DNA from: JAEXOD01 sp043805435
GTDB taxonomy: Bacteria > Bacteroidota > Ignavibacteria > Ignavibacteriales > Melioribacteraceae
Reading direction: 5' to 3'
Assembly (NCBI GenBank): GCA_043805435.1
Contig: JAZDHY010000032.1
Coordinates: forward strand, 85,405 to 149,404
Length of the DNA stretch: 64,000 nucleotides
Both the position numbers and the translations under genes were made by a program. This document shows, piece after piece, positions 1-9,551 of this stretch. Position 1 is the first letter of the stretch, and each line of letters starts with the position of its first letter. The notes beneath the pieces were generated by a model, which was given only the letters and a program-made list of their open reading frames with translations, was not told the DNA's origin and did no database searches.

Positions 1-1
1 T

Positions 2-544
2 TTAATTAAAAAATATCTAGAGTATTTTGAGGCTGCATTTCTTATAAAAAAAATTCATAGAATTGATGACAATGCTAAAAAATTCAAAAGAGAAAATTAT
101 TATAAAATTTATTTAACCAATCCTTCATTGAGGGCAGCATTGTTTTACCCCATTACCTCTAATGATGAAATGACAGGTAATATGGTTGAAACAGCTATTT
201 TTTCGCAATGGATGCAAAGGGACTGGTTTATTCCAATGTATGCCAGATGGACTGAAGGACGATTCCAAGGTGAAGTGGATATGGTAGGATTGAGCAATAT
301 CAAATTAAAGCCTATATGGGCAGTGGAAATTAAATGGAGTAATAGATTTTTTGAAAGGCCGGAAGAATTGAAAAGTTTATTATTGTTTTGTAAAAAAAAT
401 AATCTTAATTCGGCAATGATTACTACTTTGGATAAAGAAGGAGAAAAGATATTAGAAGGAATTACACTTAATTTTGTATCTTCGGCAATATACGCTTATG
501 TTGTAGGTGAAAATACTATAAAAGAAAAACAATTAAGAACCTAA
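2..544 (+). CDS. C-terminal part of a DUF4143-type AAA ATPase (5' end outside window)
   Basis: The frame is open from base 2, so the gene begins left of the window. The first Met-like codon inside it (TTG at 128) is not a real start, because residues continue upstream with EYFEAAFLIKKIHR and KIYLTNPSLRAA, typical of the winged-helix/DUF4143 part of the AAA_14 ATPase family. The C-terminal part has a restriction-endonuclease-like fold pattern (ETAIFSQW, GEVDMVG, WAVEIKWS), which is the usual DUF4143 layout. The Walker ATPase domain would lie outside the window. Such proteins are common accessory ATPases, often discussed as toxin- or defence-like, but their substrate is unknown. The stop is followed directly by a hairpin terminator. 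Family placement is fairly sure; function is not. Confidence 0.7.
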   Translation, partial: LIKKYLEYFEAAFLIKKIHRIDDNAKKFKRENYYKIYLTNPSLRAALFYPITSNDEMTGNMVETAIFSQWMQRDWFIPMYARWTEGRFQGEVDMVGLSNIKLKPIWAVEIKWSNRFFERPEELKSLLLFCKKNNLNSAMITTLDKEGEKILEGITLNFVSSAIYAYVVGENTIKEKQLRT

Positions 545-547
545 ATT

Positions 548-576
548 AAAAAGGGAGCTAAACACTCCCCTTTTTA
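548..576. terminator. Bidirectional intrinsic terminator between converging genes
   Basis: An A-rich arm and GGGAG (548-557) pair with CTCCCC and a T-run (565-575) around a 7-base loop, with one bulged base. The A-tract and T-tract on either side let it act in both directions. It lies between the end of the DUF4143 gene (+) and the end of the hybrid kinase gene (-). Confidence 0.7.
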
Positions 577-584
577 ATATATTT

Positions 585-3500
585 TTAAGTAAATATTTTT
601 TTCAAAACGTCAACTAATTTATCGCGCATAACAGGTTTAGAAATAAAATCGCTAAATCCGGCTGCAATAAATTTCTCTCTGTCGCCCGGTAATACATAAG
701 CAGTTACTGCAATAACCGGAACTGATTTATTGCTTGGCATACGTTGAATAATTCTCAAAGCATCAAGACCGTTGTATTCGCCTTGTAAATTCATATCCAT
801 AACAATAAAATCAAATTTGTTTGCTTCAAGTAATGGAATAGCATCTTCAAATGAAGTTGCAAACTGAACTGATTTTAAACCGCGCATTTGCGATTTGAAC
901 AATACTTGCGAATCGCTTTGATCTTCAACATATAAGCAGCTGTATTTGGAAAGTTCAACAGCTTGAGGTGTCGGTATTGGAGATTTTTGTGAAGACGCTG
1001 TTTCAATTGTTTCTTTTGTTTTTGTTTCAAAAGATTGAGCAGGCGAACCAAAAAAACTAACTAGATTGTTTTGTTGGTTTGGTTCGGGTTGTAAAACCGG
1101 TTTTTCCTGTTCAAAAGATTTATACTCTGTCGGTTTTACAGCAGGTATTTCCTTTTCTTTAACAATTTCTTCTTTTTCGGCAGCGGGTTCTTCACTTTTT
1201 TCAAATCTTTGGTTATTAATAAACACTTCGGTAAATTTCAAAGGAAATCTAATACCAAGTTCAATTACTTTTCCGGCTTTTGTTATTTCTTCAACCTTAG
1301 CCGAAAGTAAAAACATTAGTTTGCGTAACAATCGTAAAGTAAAGCGCGAAATACCATAATTTCGGCGAACAACTTCTTCGTCAGCCACTAATATTTCTTT
1401 CATTTTTTTAAGTAATATTGATGTTATCCCTGAACTATTATCCTTTATACTAATTATTCCATCATCCGAATTAAATGAATAAGCCGATAAATATATTTTT
1501 TCTTCTTTTGTTGTATTAATTGCAAAAGTAAAAAACAGATTTAACAAGGTTAATAATTTATGTTTATCAGTCTGCAAAAATAATGAAGAAGAGATTTTTC
1601 CGTACGTAAAGGATTTATTTTTGGATTCTGTCAATTCTTTTAAGTTGTTTTGTAAATCATCTATTAATTCAACAAAAACAACTTTTTCCGGATTAAGCTC
1701 AATTTTTTTTGATTCTAAGGCAACATATTCGGACGCATTATCCATTATTTTCATTAATAGTTTTTGATTTTCCGATATTATATCCGAAGCTTCTTGCTGC
1801 TCTTCGCTTGGATTTGTTATGCTTTCCGACAATTCTTGAGCAAAACCCACAATTACATTAATAGGAGTTAATATTTCGTGAAACAAATGAGATAAAAATG
1901 ATGGATCAAGTGCAGAATTATTATTGCTTTCAATAATTCTTTCAACTTCTTTTACTTGTACGGTTTGTTCAACAATTACACTAATAACAAGAATAAAAGC
2001 CTCGTTATCACCATTATGATTTTTAATTGGAGTTGCAACTAATTTTACCGGAATTCTATCGTTAGAATTGGTTTTTAATTCTAAATCAAGCCTTTGATTT
2101 GAACCGGTTGCCGAATTTAAGACCATTGAATTAAACCTTGCCCTAAAATCATCGGCAACTAAGCTAATAACAGGTCTTTTATCTAGTTCATCTTTGCTAT
2201 AACCAATATTATTTGATACTGAAGTATTAGTAAAAACAATAAATCCATCCTGATCGACAATAATAACCATATCACTTGTATTTTCAAAAACAGCTTTGTA
2301 ATAGACAACCTGTTTTTCCGTTTCAATATTGTTAGTAATATCGCGTATAAAATTAATATGGGCTCGTTTACCATTAAAATCTACAACACTTTTGCTCAAT
2401 TCAACAATAATAGATCTTCCGTCTCTTCGTTTTTGTCTCCAAGGCCCGGTAAATTCGTTATCTTTACTTTTTTTATTAGCAGACTCAATTAAAGTTTGAA
2501 TGTCTTCCGGTGCATATAAATCAGTTAAATCCATCTGCAAAAATTCATCTCTACTATATCCATATAATGCAAGTGCAGCTTCATTAACATTTAGAAATTT
2601 CAAGTTGTCTATTTCATAAACAAACATTGGTTGTGGAATTAATTGTAGAATTGAATCGTACATAATACCCTGTTCTTTATTGTTTGAATTATTTTTGCTT
2701 AAATTAAAATTAATTGATATTCCGGTTACAATATTGCCGGAAAAAACCTTTTGTAACGAAATATCAAATTCACTTATTACTCTGCTATTTTGCCTTAACA
2801 AATAAATAAACTGATGGCTTTTTCTTTCTCTAAAATTATTCCTATATCTTTCAATCTCGGAAACAAAATCCTCATCAAATAATATATCAATGTTTTTATA
2901 ATAAAGATTCTCGTTTTTATTAATAGTTAAAACATCAAATATTTCATCTTTACAAGCTGTTATTCTGTTATTTTCATCAATATTTAATAAGTTTTTATAC
3001 TCAAATCTTTTTTCTTCTGTTATTGTAGTTGCTTTATTTATAATAATATCTTCGGCAATACTTATTACTCCAATTACAGAATTATTTACATAAATAGGTA
3101 TTTTAATGGTTCTAAATGGTTTTTTGTCTAAAATAGTCATTTCCATAACAATTTTAGTGTTTGAAAAAGAATTTAATAAAAACGAGTCAATTTTTCTGTT
3201 AAATTCCGAACCGGTTATTTTGGAAATATCATTTTCAGTAAGCCCTTCAATTTCCACTTTAGAATAACCAATCTTAGTTGCATAAGCAGAATTGACAACA
3301 ACTATTTTATTATCTTTATCCTTAATCCATATTTTGTACGAATAATTTTCTAATTCATTAGAAAATTTAGCTTTGCTGATTAAAGAAAATGGGTACTCAT
3401 CCACCATCCTTTTTATTAAAACACAAAGATCGCTTTTTAATGGTAACTTTTCAATATCACAATCCGATGGGATAACACGGTTTTTTGCAGAATTGGCCGG

Positions 3501-3821
3501 ATTAAATGTACATAATAAATATGTTTGAAGTTCAAACGTAAATTTGGTTGCTAACACCTCTATTGGAGTTCCCTCTGAAAAAATAAAAGAACTCTTTTTA
3601 AAGATTATAGAATCGTATTTTTTTACAGCCTCAAGTATGTCATCAAAAAAAACAGCATCATCTTCAATAAAAAATGCAGATAATTTCAAGTCTTTTTTTA
3701 ATTCGGGAATAATTTTTGTACTTTCCTGATTGAATGAAAGTAATATACCCGAAAAATCCATAATAAAAGTTGGATTTTTATTTTCTCTTAAGATATAATC
3801 AAAAAAATCTTGTTTTAACAT
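585..3821 (-). CDS. PAS-rich hybrid histidine kinase with C-terminal receiver and degenerate ATP-binding domain
   Basis: A 1078-residue protein with no clear membrane segment, so probably a cytoplasmic sensor. PAS-like units lie near residues 155-260, 388-500 (MFVYEIDN, GYSRDEF) and 508-620 (NTSDMVIIVD, GYSKDEL). A dimerisation/phosphoacceptor helix carries H648 in FHEILTP. The following HATPase region is poor: the N-box is not recognisable, the usual DxGxG box reads DNSSG (794-798), and the second glycine box has no GxG. After a Pro/Glu-rich linker (about 870-955) a receiver domain (960-1078) is intact, with acidic ED near 966, phosphoacceptor D1009, T1040 and K1062. It is the last gene of the exopolysaccharide-like operon, 2 bases after the FN3 lipoprotein, and probably controls it. 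Whether it autophosphorylates is doubtful. Confidence 0.8.
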   Translation of the reverse strand: MLKQDFFDYILRENKNPTFIMDFSGILLSFNQESTKIIPELKKDLKLSAFFIEDDAVFFDDILEAVKKYDSIIFKKSSFIFSEGTPIEVLATKFTFELQTYLLCTFNPANSAKNRVIPSDCDIEKLPLKSDLCVLIKRMVDEYPFSLISKAKFSNELENYSYKIWIKDKDNKIVVVNSAYATKIGYSKVEIEGLTENDISKITGSEFNRKIDSFLLNSFSNTKIVMEMTILDKKPFRTIKIPIYVNNSVIGVISIAEDIIINKATTITEEKRFEYKNLLNIDENNRITACKDEIFDVLTINKNENLYYKNIDILFDEDFVSEIERYRNNFRERKSHQFIYLLRQNSRVISEFDISLQKVFSGNIVTGISINFNLSKNNSNNKEQGIMYDSILQLIPQPMFVYEIDNLKFLNVNEAALALYGYSRDEFLQMDLTDLYAPEDIQTLIESANKKSKDNEFTGPWRQKRRDGRSIIVELSKSVVDFNGKRAHINFIRDITNNIETEKQVVYYKAVFENTSDMVIIVDQDGFIVFTNTSVSNNIGYSKDELDKRPVISLVADDFRARFNSMVLNSATGSNQRLDLELKTNSNDRIPVKLVATPIKNHNGDNEAFILVISVIVEQTVQVKEVERIIESNNNSALDPSFLSHLFHEILTPINVIVGFAQELSESITNPSEEQQEASDIISENQKLLMKIMDNASEYVALESKKIELNPEKVVFVELIDDLQNNLKELTESKNKSFTYGKISSSLFLQTDKHKLLTLLNLFFTFAINTTKEEKIYLSAYSFNSDDGIISIKDNSSGITSILLKKMKEILVADEEVVRRNYGISRFTLRLLRKLMFLLSAKVEEITKAGKVIELGIRFPLKFTEVFINNQRFEKSEEPAAEKEEIVKEKEIPAVKPTEYKSFEQEKPVLQPEPNQQNNLVSFFGSPAQSFETKTKETIETASSQKSPIPTPQAVELSKYSCLYVEDQSDSQVLFKSQMRGLKSVQFATSFEDAIPLLEANKFDFIVMDMNLQGEYNGLDALRIIQRMPSNKSVPVIAVTAYVLPGDREKFIAAGFSDFISKPVMRDKLVDVLKKIFT

Positions 3822-3823
3822 AA

Positions 3824-5638
3824 TTAATACGGAATACTTATTTGAATTATTTCTGAATATTCAGATGTTGTAATATCATTTGCGGCTCTAATTCTATATT
3901 CATAATTTGAACCTCTCCATAATCCGGAAGTGTTATCCGAAAACGAGGTTACATTGGCTCCAACCAACCCAACTCTTGTAAATGTCAAAGAACCGGTAAG
4001 TCTTCTTTCAATTTCAAATCGTGTTTCGTTTGGCGAATTATCAGTCCATGATAAATCTACGCCAACAACACCGGTAGGTACAGTACCAACCAAATTTGTT
4101 GGTTTTTGCAGTGGCGAAATAACCTCATTTGAATAATCGGAATATAAGGAACCTCTGTATGCTCTAACCTTAAAATAATACGTTATTCCCGGATTTAAAT
4201 CGGTTAATGTTATAGAATGGCCGGTTATGGTTTTATACAATTCGTAAGTACCATTAGTTTGAGCTTTTCTCCATATTTCAAAACCTGTTTCATCATTGGA
4301 ATTATCATTCCAATCAAGGAAAAATGAAACACCCGCCACAACTTCGGTAATTGTTAAATTTGTTGGTGCAATAGGAGGTAAAATTGGCACATAAGTTGTA
4401 TCTTCGTTTGAATAAGGAGTATAAAACCCCTCAGAAGTTGTATGCCTTGCTCTGTAATAATATATTACACCGCCGGTATAAGTTGAATCATAAAAAGTAG
4501 TAACGTCAAAAGTAACAGAGCCAACTTCAATATAAGAACCTGATGTAGTTTTCCTTTCTATTTTTGTACCTGATTCCTGAGTAGTATTATCATTCCATTT
4601 TACAACTACTTTTCGTGTTGCATAATTAAAATTTGCTGTCAAACTTGATGGCCCCGGAATATCTGTATTAGCAGTAGTAACCGTAATGGTATTTGAATAA
4701 GCAACACTATTGGTTAACAAAGCACCAACCCTATAACTGTACGTATTTCTAGCACTTAAACCTTGATCAGTAAATTCTGTCGAATTTGGTGAGGTTACAC
4801 CTGCCTGTACCCAGTCAGTCCCTAAATTAACATCTTTTCGTTCAATTTTAAAACCATTTTCGTTATTCGAGTTATCATTCCATGTCAAATAAACCTTAGT
4901 GGCTCCTAATACATTACCGGTTAAATTACTTGGCGAATCACCGGATGTACCACCGGAAGTGCTTGCTTGATTACTATAAGTAGAATTTCCGTAAATGTTT
5001 TTAGCGCGTACTTTGTAAAAATATGTTACATATGTAACTAAACCATAATCGCTGTAATTTGTACTGTTTTTGGGTAATGTTTTATATGGCTGCGTACCAT
5101 AAGCAGTTTCAGTACCGGCACTTCTCCAAATTTCATAATATTCTTCCGTAGTTGAATTATCTTCCCATAACAGAACAACAGAAGTTTCATTAAACTTTGT
5201 TACAGATAAATTTGTTGGAGGATCCGGAGGATCTGTATTTTCTTTAATATATAAATTAGAAATTACGGCACTGGTTTTATATACATTATTTTTGTTATAG
5301 ACAGTAACATATAACGAAACCTTTGTATGAAGCAAAACAGAATCAATCATAAAATATAAATCAGGATTAGTACCGTCATCTTTTATTTGATAAACACCAT
5401 TTGAAGTTCCATCAATAAATACTTCAAACTGCTGTAATCCTGTACCTCCTGTCGCATCAGCAGCGGAATATGTTATTTTGTTTTTACCTACTCTTACGCT
5501 ATCTCCACTTTTAGGACTTGATATTGTAATTGTAGGGGTACTGCCGGTGTTGGTATCAACAACATTATCAACACAGGAATAAAATACAAATACAACTGCA
5601 ATAAAGGATATGACAAATAATAATCTATTTTTTTTCAT
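3824..5638 (-). CDS. Lipoprotein with an Ig-like domain and five fibronectin type III domains
   Basis: 604 residues. The signal peptide ends at a lipobox with Cys22 (VFYSC), so it should be lipidated and anchored in the outer or inner membrane. A bacterial Ig-like domain (about 34-132, with TITISSPKSGDSV) is followed by five FN3 domains starting near 139, 235, 328, 424 and 512. The repeats share a signature (W-x-D-N-S/T ... G/R-x-x-I-x-R-K/R) and end in Y-x-Y-R-V/I-R/A-A. No enzyme domain is present. It is the sixth gene of the exopolysaccharide-like operon, 11 bases after the deacetylase-like gene. An adhesive or polymer-binding role at the cell surface is an inference from FN3 content and context. 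Confidence 0.8.
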   Translation of the reverse strand: MKKNRLLFVISFIAVVFVFYSCVDNVVDTNTGSTPTITISSPKSGDSVRVGKNKITYSAADATGGTGLQQFEVFIDGTSNGVYQIKDDGTNPDLYFMIDSVLLHTKVSLYVTVYNKNNVYKTSAVISNLYIKENTDPPDPPTNLSVTKFNETSVVLLWEDNSTTEEYYEIWRSAGTETAYGTQPYKTLPKNSTNYSDYGLVTYVTYFYKVRAKNIYGNSTYSNQASTSGGTSGDSPSNLTGNVLGATKVYLTWNDNSNNENGFKIERKDVNLGTDWVQAGVTSPNSTEFTDQGLSARNTYSYRVGALLTNSVAYSNTITVTTANTDIPGPSSLTANFNYATRKVVVKWNDNTTQESGTKIERKTTSGSYIEVGSVTFDVTTFYDSTYTGGVIYYYRARHTTSEGFYTPYSNEDTTYVPILPPIAPTNLTITEVVAGVSFFLDWNDNSNDETGFEIWRKAQTNGTYELYKTITGHSITLTDLNPGITYYFKVRAYRGSLYSDYSNEVISPLQKPTNLVGTVPTGVVGVDLSWTDNSPNETRFEIERRLTGSLTFTRVGLVGANVTSFSDNTSGLWRGSNYEYRIRAANDITTSEYSEIIQISIPY

Positions 5639-5649
5639 ATAAAATAATT

Positions 5650-7545
5650 TTATTTTAAATTTTGGTAGTCTATTAAAAACGATCTAGATTCACCGGCCTT
5701 TAATTTATCAACAAACAAATATAAAGTCTGAGAATTTGGATCATATCTTGAATCCGGTAATTTAGTATTAATAATATCAGATGATATTTTGATATCACGG
5801 ACATCTTTATTTACATAAACTTCAACCACATAACTATCTTCTCTGTTAGTAACAGGGTTTGAAACTTCAACAGCAATTCTTCTTTTGCTTCTTGTATCAA
5901 ATCTTATTTCAATTCCACCCCTTTTAAGCCACCAGTCTTTTAATTGCGAAATAGTTGTTATCCAGATATTTTTTGTTTTCATGTATTTAAATAAAGCTGG
6001 AATAACTTGAGCATATTCCGGTTTTAATTGATAATCTGAATGCACTTTCAGTACATATAAACCACCTTCAAAAACAACTCTGTCAATATCTTCTTCATAA
6101 GTATATTTTTGAAATTCAATATCTGTTAAACCATATTCTCTAATAACCTCATAATCGTCTCTTGCTGTTTTGGTTATTAACAATATTGGTTTTTCGTTTC
6201 GCACAATTACTTTTGGTACAGATCTATCGGTAAGAGAATCAGTAATAATATAATCGTAATTATATTTACTCATTGCCTGCAAAGTATTTTCATCATAAAA
6301 ACCAAATAAGGGCATAATACCTTTTACCGATGAATTTGTTACCTGATTAAAGTTATATTGCGATGATTTAAATAATTTATATTGATAATCTTTATCATAA
6401 AGTTTATTAATAGTATCGTTAAACGAATCAAGATAACCAACATCTATTATTGCACCAAGTTCGCCATAAGATGAAACTGTTCTGGCAATTATACTGTCTT
6501 CTTGTATTTTACCGGCATCAATAAATATTGTAGGCTTAACACCAATACTGTTAATTATTTGTTTTAAATTTCCAAGATTTTCTGCATTTTCGTTTAGAGT
6601 AGGAATAAATATTGCGGCTGCGCTATATGGTGACGGCCAGTCTTTAACAAATGCAGTTGGTGCATAACTAAGCCAATTCATACTATTTCTAAATAATCTA
6701 TCAAAAAATATGTAATCTTCCTGTTTTCCAATTATAGAATTAAGCTCAAAACCATACCAAACATATCTTCCCCGTCCATATGTTCCAAAAGCAATTCCTG
6801 CACTTTTTCTTACTTCTTCACGCACAAGTCCGGCTTCCCGCCTAAAGTCGTACCAAAAACTTGCCTGAGTGGTACGTGGTTCAAATATTTCGGCATAAAT
6901 TGGTCTATCCCATGTAGCAATTTTTAATGCGTAACCGGTAGGAATACCCGCTGTCAACGGCAAATTTCCTCGTAAAGTATGCACTTGATAATACTCTTCA
7001 GGATTTATCTCCTTGGAAAATTTAAGTCCATATACTTCTGTAAAAAAATCCCAGCCACGCCATTTGCCGGAATTATCGTACGAGGATGTACCACCTGTTG
7101 CAAAAATACTACCACCCCTATCAAGGTATTTTTTTAATTCCGAGTTCTCTTTATCACTTAAAGCCTTACAACCGGGTAAAACGATAATATCATAATCAAA
7201 ATGTTTACCAAGTTCAATTGTTTGATCGTTTATTAAAGTATAAGAAATATGACTAGACTTTAAAAACGTTTCCCATGTAGTTACGTTATCATTTAACCAT
7301 GTATTTCCTTCAGGAACAAGCATGTTTTCGGTATATTTTGAATATAATACACCAACATTTATTTCCATAGGTGATTTACTTGAAAGATTTTCCGGTGTCG
7401 GAGCAATTTCCATCAATTTAAAATCTCCGTAAACACCTTGAATAACCAGCAAGAAAACTAAAATTGATGAAATAACTAATACGGTTCCACCAACAAATAT
7501 TATCAAATAATTCGCCTTTAAGCCGGGCACATCTCCTAACGCCAC
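5650..7545 (-). CDS. Membrane-anchored deacetylase-like protein, probably inactive (GATase-like plus NodB-like fold)
   Basis: 631 residues with one N-terminal membrane helix (about 13-37). Residues 62-175 resemble a class-I glutamine-amidotransferase-like / ThuA-like flavodoxin fold (DIIVLPGCKALS, GGSIFATGG). The region after about 300 looks like a polysaccharide deacetylase (NodB) barrel. The metal-binding motifs are not there, however: the first-strand Asp-Asp motif reads IFIPTLNEN (312-320), and the His-x-x-x-His motif region reads LGAIIDVGY (363-371). The last ~90 residues are a beta-rich domain. The start overlaps the end of the preceding gene by 10 bases. By position it is the counterpart of PgaB/PelA-type modifying or export proteins, but I infer a structural or polymer-binding role. 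Confidence 0.6.
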   Translation of the reverse strand: MALGDVPGLKANYLIIFVGGTVLVISSILVFLLVIQGVYGDFKLMEIAPTPENLSSKSPMEINVGVLYSKYTENMLVPEGNTWLNDNVTTWETFLKSSHISYTLINDQTIELGKHFDYDIIVLPGCKALSDKENSELKKYLDRGGSIFATGGTSSYDNSGKWRGWDFFTEVYGLKFSKEINPEEYYQVHTLRGNLPLTAGIPTGYALKIATWDRPIYAEIFEPRTTQASFWYDFRREAGLVREEVRKSAGIAFGTYGRGRYVWYGFELNSIIGKQEDYIFFDRLFRNSMNWLSYAPTAFVKDWPSPYSAAAIFIPTLNENAENLGNLKQIINSIGVKPTIFIDAGKIQEDSIIARTVSSYGELGAIIDVGYLDSFNDTINKLYDKDYQYKLFKSSQYNFNQVTNSSVKGIMPLFGFYDENTLQAMSKYNYDYIITDSLTDRSVPKVIVRNEKPILLITKTARDDYEVIREYGLTDIEFQKYTYEEDIDRVVFEGGLYVLKVHSDYQLKPEYAQVIPALFKYMKTKNIWITTISQLKDWWLKRGGIEIRFDTRSKRRIAVEVSNPVTNREDSYVVEVYVNKDVRDIKISSDIINTKLPDSRYDPNSQTLYLFVDKLKAGESRSFLIDYQNLK

Positions 7546-8009
7546 CTTAAATTTTCCTCATTTTTATTTTCTTCTTTTTTTGTTGTTGGCGGTTCTTCAT
7601 TTGTGTAGCGCATAAATTTACGTTTATTTGAAGATTTCTCCGAATCCGATTTTTGATATTTGGATTCACCATATGAACTAGAAACAAAAGTAGGCCTCAT
7701 TTGCGGACCAGCCGAGCTGCCTCTATCTGATGTTTCAGCCATTGATGATCTTTTTTCAAACTCGCCAACAGAATCTCGTGTTGAATATTGATCTTCGGTA
7801 TAAGTTCTGCGCATGCCTGTAGATTTTTGTTCACCAACTAAAGGTGAAGGCGTTATCAATTCTGCTTGAATTGTGGCAGGTGCAACCGCTTTTCTTAGTC
7901 GTCCTTTCCGTTCTCGTACTTTATATAATACATATGCTCCAACCGCCAAAATAAAAGTTGAGATTGTTGCAAATAATATTATTAATGAAAGTATTGGAAT
8001 AAGTTCCAT
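7536..8009 (-). CDS. Small single-pass membrane protein of the exopolysaccharide-like operon
   Basis: 157 residues. A hydrophobic helix (about 4-29) is followed by a basic stop-transfer (KVRERKGR), and the rest is a low-complexity tail rich in Ser, Glu, Lys and Arg, probably disordered and cytoplasmic. I recognise no family. It sits 19 bases after the GT2 synthase gene and overlaps the deacetylase-like gene by 10 bases, the position held by PgaD-like accessory subunits in poly-N-acetylglucosamine loci. A role as synthase partner is an inference from size, topology and position only. Confidence 0.6.
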   Translation of the reverse strand: MELIPILSLIILFATISTFILAVGAYVLYKVRERKGRLRKAVAPATIQAELITPSPLVGEQKSTGMRRTYTEDQYSTRDSVGEFEKRSSMAETSDRGSSAGPQMRPTFVSSSYGESKYQKSDSEKSSNKRKFMRYTNEEPPTTKKEENKNEENLRWR

Positions 8010-8028
8010 ATTATACTCCTGATTATTT

Positions 8029-9444
8029 CTACTTTTTAACCGGTTGACCTAAGCCTAACCTTTCTAATTTACCCCAGTTCATTTCAATTCCCAAAAATTC
8101 CTCAATTGTTGCCATAAATTTTGTAACATCAATTATTAAAATAAATACTAACCTATATACTAAAGAATAAGGTATCAACCTTACTTCCTCTTTTTCAACC
8201 GCAATACAGTACAATGCTGCCATAATATCCAATATAGTAATACCCATCCACCAAAACGAAATTAAACTTGTTAATCCATAAAATATACCAACAAAAATAA
8301 AAAATAAATTTCCAAATATATTCATTACCGGCCAAATTAAAGCTTCAAATGCCATCGACCATAAAATAATGGTATTATTAAAATTTAATGTCGGATTAAC
8401 AATGTGTTTTTTATGCTTTCTGATTGCCTGTAAAATTCCACGAGTCCATCTATATCTTTGTTTTAATAATTGATGTAATTTAATAGGTGCTTCCGTATAT
8501 GAAATTGCAGCCGGTTCATATCCTATCTTCCAGCCTTTTGCCAATACTTTTAATGTTAAATCAGCATCTTCTGCAAATGTATCGCTTGAATAATAACCCG
8601 CGTCATGCAAAGCTCTTTTGCGGAAAAACCCTATTGGGCCGGGAATAATATTTACCATTTTTAAAAATCCCTGAGCACTTCTGGCAAGATTTAATCCTTC
8701 AATATATTCAAGAGCCTGTAAATCAGATAATAATTTTTTTCTATTTAATACTTTAACATAACCGGCAACTGCTCCAATAGCGGGATTTACAAAATGTCTA
8801 ATCCCCATCCGTAATGATTCTGCAGATAATTGCGAATCCCCATCTACGCACAATACAAATTCAGCTTCCGAATATTGAATACCTGCATTTAAGGCTTTTG
8901 ATTTACCACCGTTCGGTTTATTAATTAGTGAAACCTTTACCAATGAATTTAATCCTTGTTTATAACCTACTAACGGCTCAGCAATTTCTAATGTGTTATC
9001 GGTTGAACCATCATTAACAATAATAATTTCATAGTTAGGATAATCTAAATTTACAATTGATTCAACAGAATCTTTTAATACAACACCTTCGTTATAAACA
9101 GGCATTATAATAGAAATAAACGGGAAATACGGTTCGGGTTCCTCAACAGTATATTTTGTTATATACAGATATGCCAAAATCATAATCGAAAAATATCTGA
9201 ATAATAATTGAAACAAGAATAACATTAAAGCTACAATTGATGCATAAACCACCAATCCGCTAAAAGTTAATATAGTAAATGGTAATGTAATTAAAATAAT
9301 TGCTAAAAAAGCAATTGATAGAACCCCTGTTATCACCATTGTACGAATTTTTTCTTTCTCTTCGTTTCTTTCAGGTGGTTCAACTTCCTGGTTGTCTAAT
9401 AAAATCTGATGTCTTTCGTTAACCGAATTTGTTGTTGTTTCCAT
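8029..9444 (-). CDS. Processive family-2 glycosyltransferase (exopolysaccharide synthase, BcsA/PgaC-like)
   Basis: 471 residues. Two N-terminal membrane helices (about 35-95) precede a cytoplasmic GT-A domain, and further helices follow (about 355-450). All hallmarks of a processive GT2 are visible: MPVYNEG (114-120), NDGSTDN (144-150), the DGD metal/UDP motif (201-203), the ED pair (292-293) and QRYRW (329-333). The last is the acceptor/product-binding motif of cellulose, chitin, hyaluronan and PNAG synthases. It should polymerise a UDP-sugar and push the chain through the inner membrane. No PilZ domain is fused. The neighbours (TPR/barrel protein, small membrane protein, deacetylase-like protein) fit a synthase-secretion locus. 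The sugar cannot be told from sequence. Confidence 0.85.
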   Translation of the reverse strand: METTTNSVNERHQILLDNQEVEPPERNEEKEKIRTMVITGVLSIAFLAIILITLPFTILTFSGLVVYASIVALMLFLFQLLFRYFSIMILAYLYITKYTVEEPEPYFPFISIIMPVYNEGVVLKDSVESIVNLDYPNYEIIIVNDGSTDNTLEIAEPLVGYKQGLNSLVKVSLINKPNGGKSKALNAGIQYSEAEFVLCVDGDSQLSAESLRMGIRHFVNPAIGAVAGYVKVLNRKKLLSDLQALEYIEGLNLARSAQGFLKMVNIIPGPIGFFRKRALHDAGYYSSDTFAEDADLTLKVLAKGWKIGYEPAAISYTEAPIKLHQLLKQRYRWTRGILQAIRKHKKHIVNPTLNFNNTIILWSMAFEALIWPVMNIFGNLFFIFVGIFYGLTSLISFWWMGITILDIMAALYCIAVEKEEVRLIPYSLVYRLVFILIIDVTKFMATIEEFLGIEMNWGKLERLGLGQPVKK

Positions 9445-9551
9445 ATATGTTATATTTTATTCAAATATTGTTAAAATAACAATTTATAATAATTAATTAA
9501 AGTAATTTAATAAAAATATTAGTTAATATGTTGCAAAATAACAAATAATTA

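Noticed and set aside
128..544. Independent gene starting at TTG 128
   Set aside because: The frame is open to the left edge with family-like residues, so it is the end of a longer gene.
5650..7545. Active polysaccharide deacetylase
   Set aside because: The Asp-Asp and His motifs needed for metal binding are not seen.
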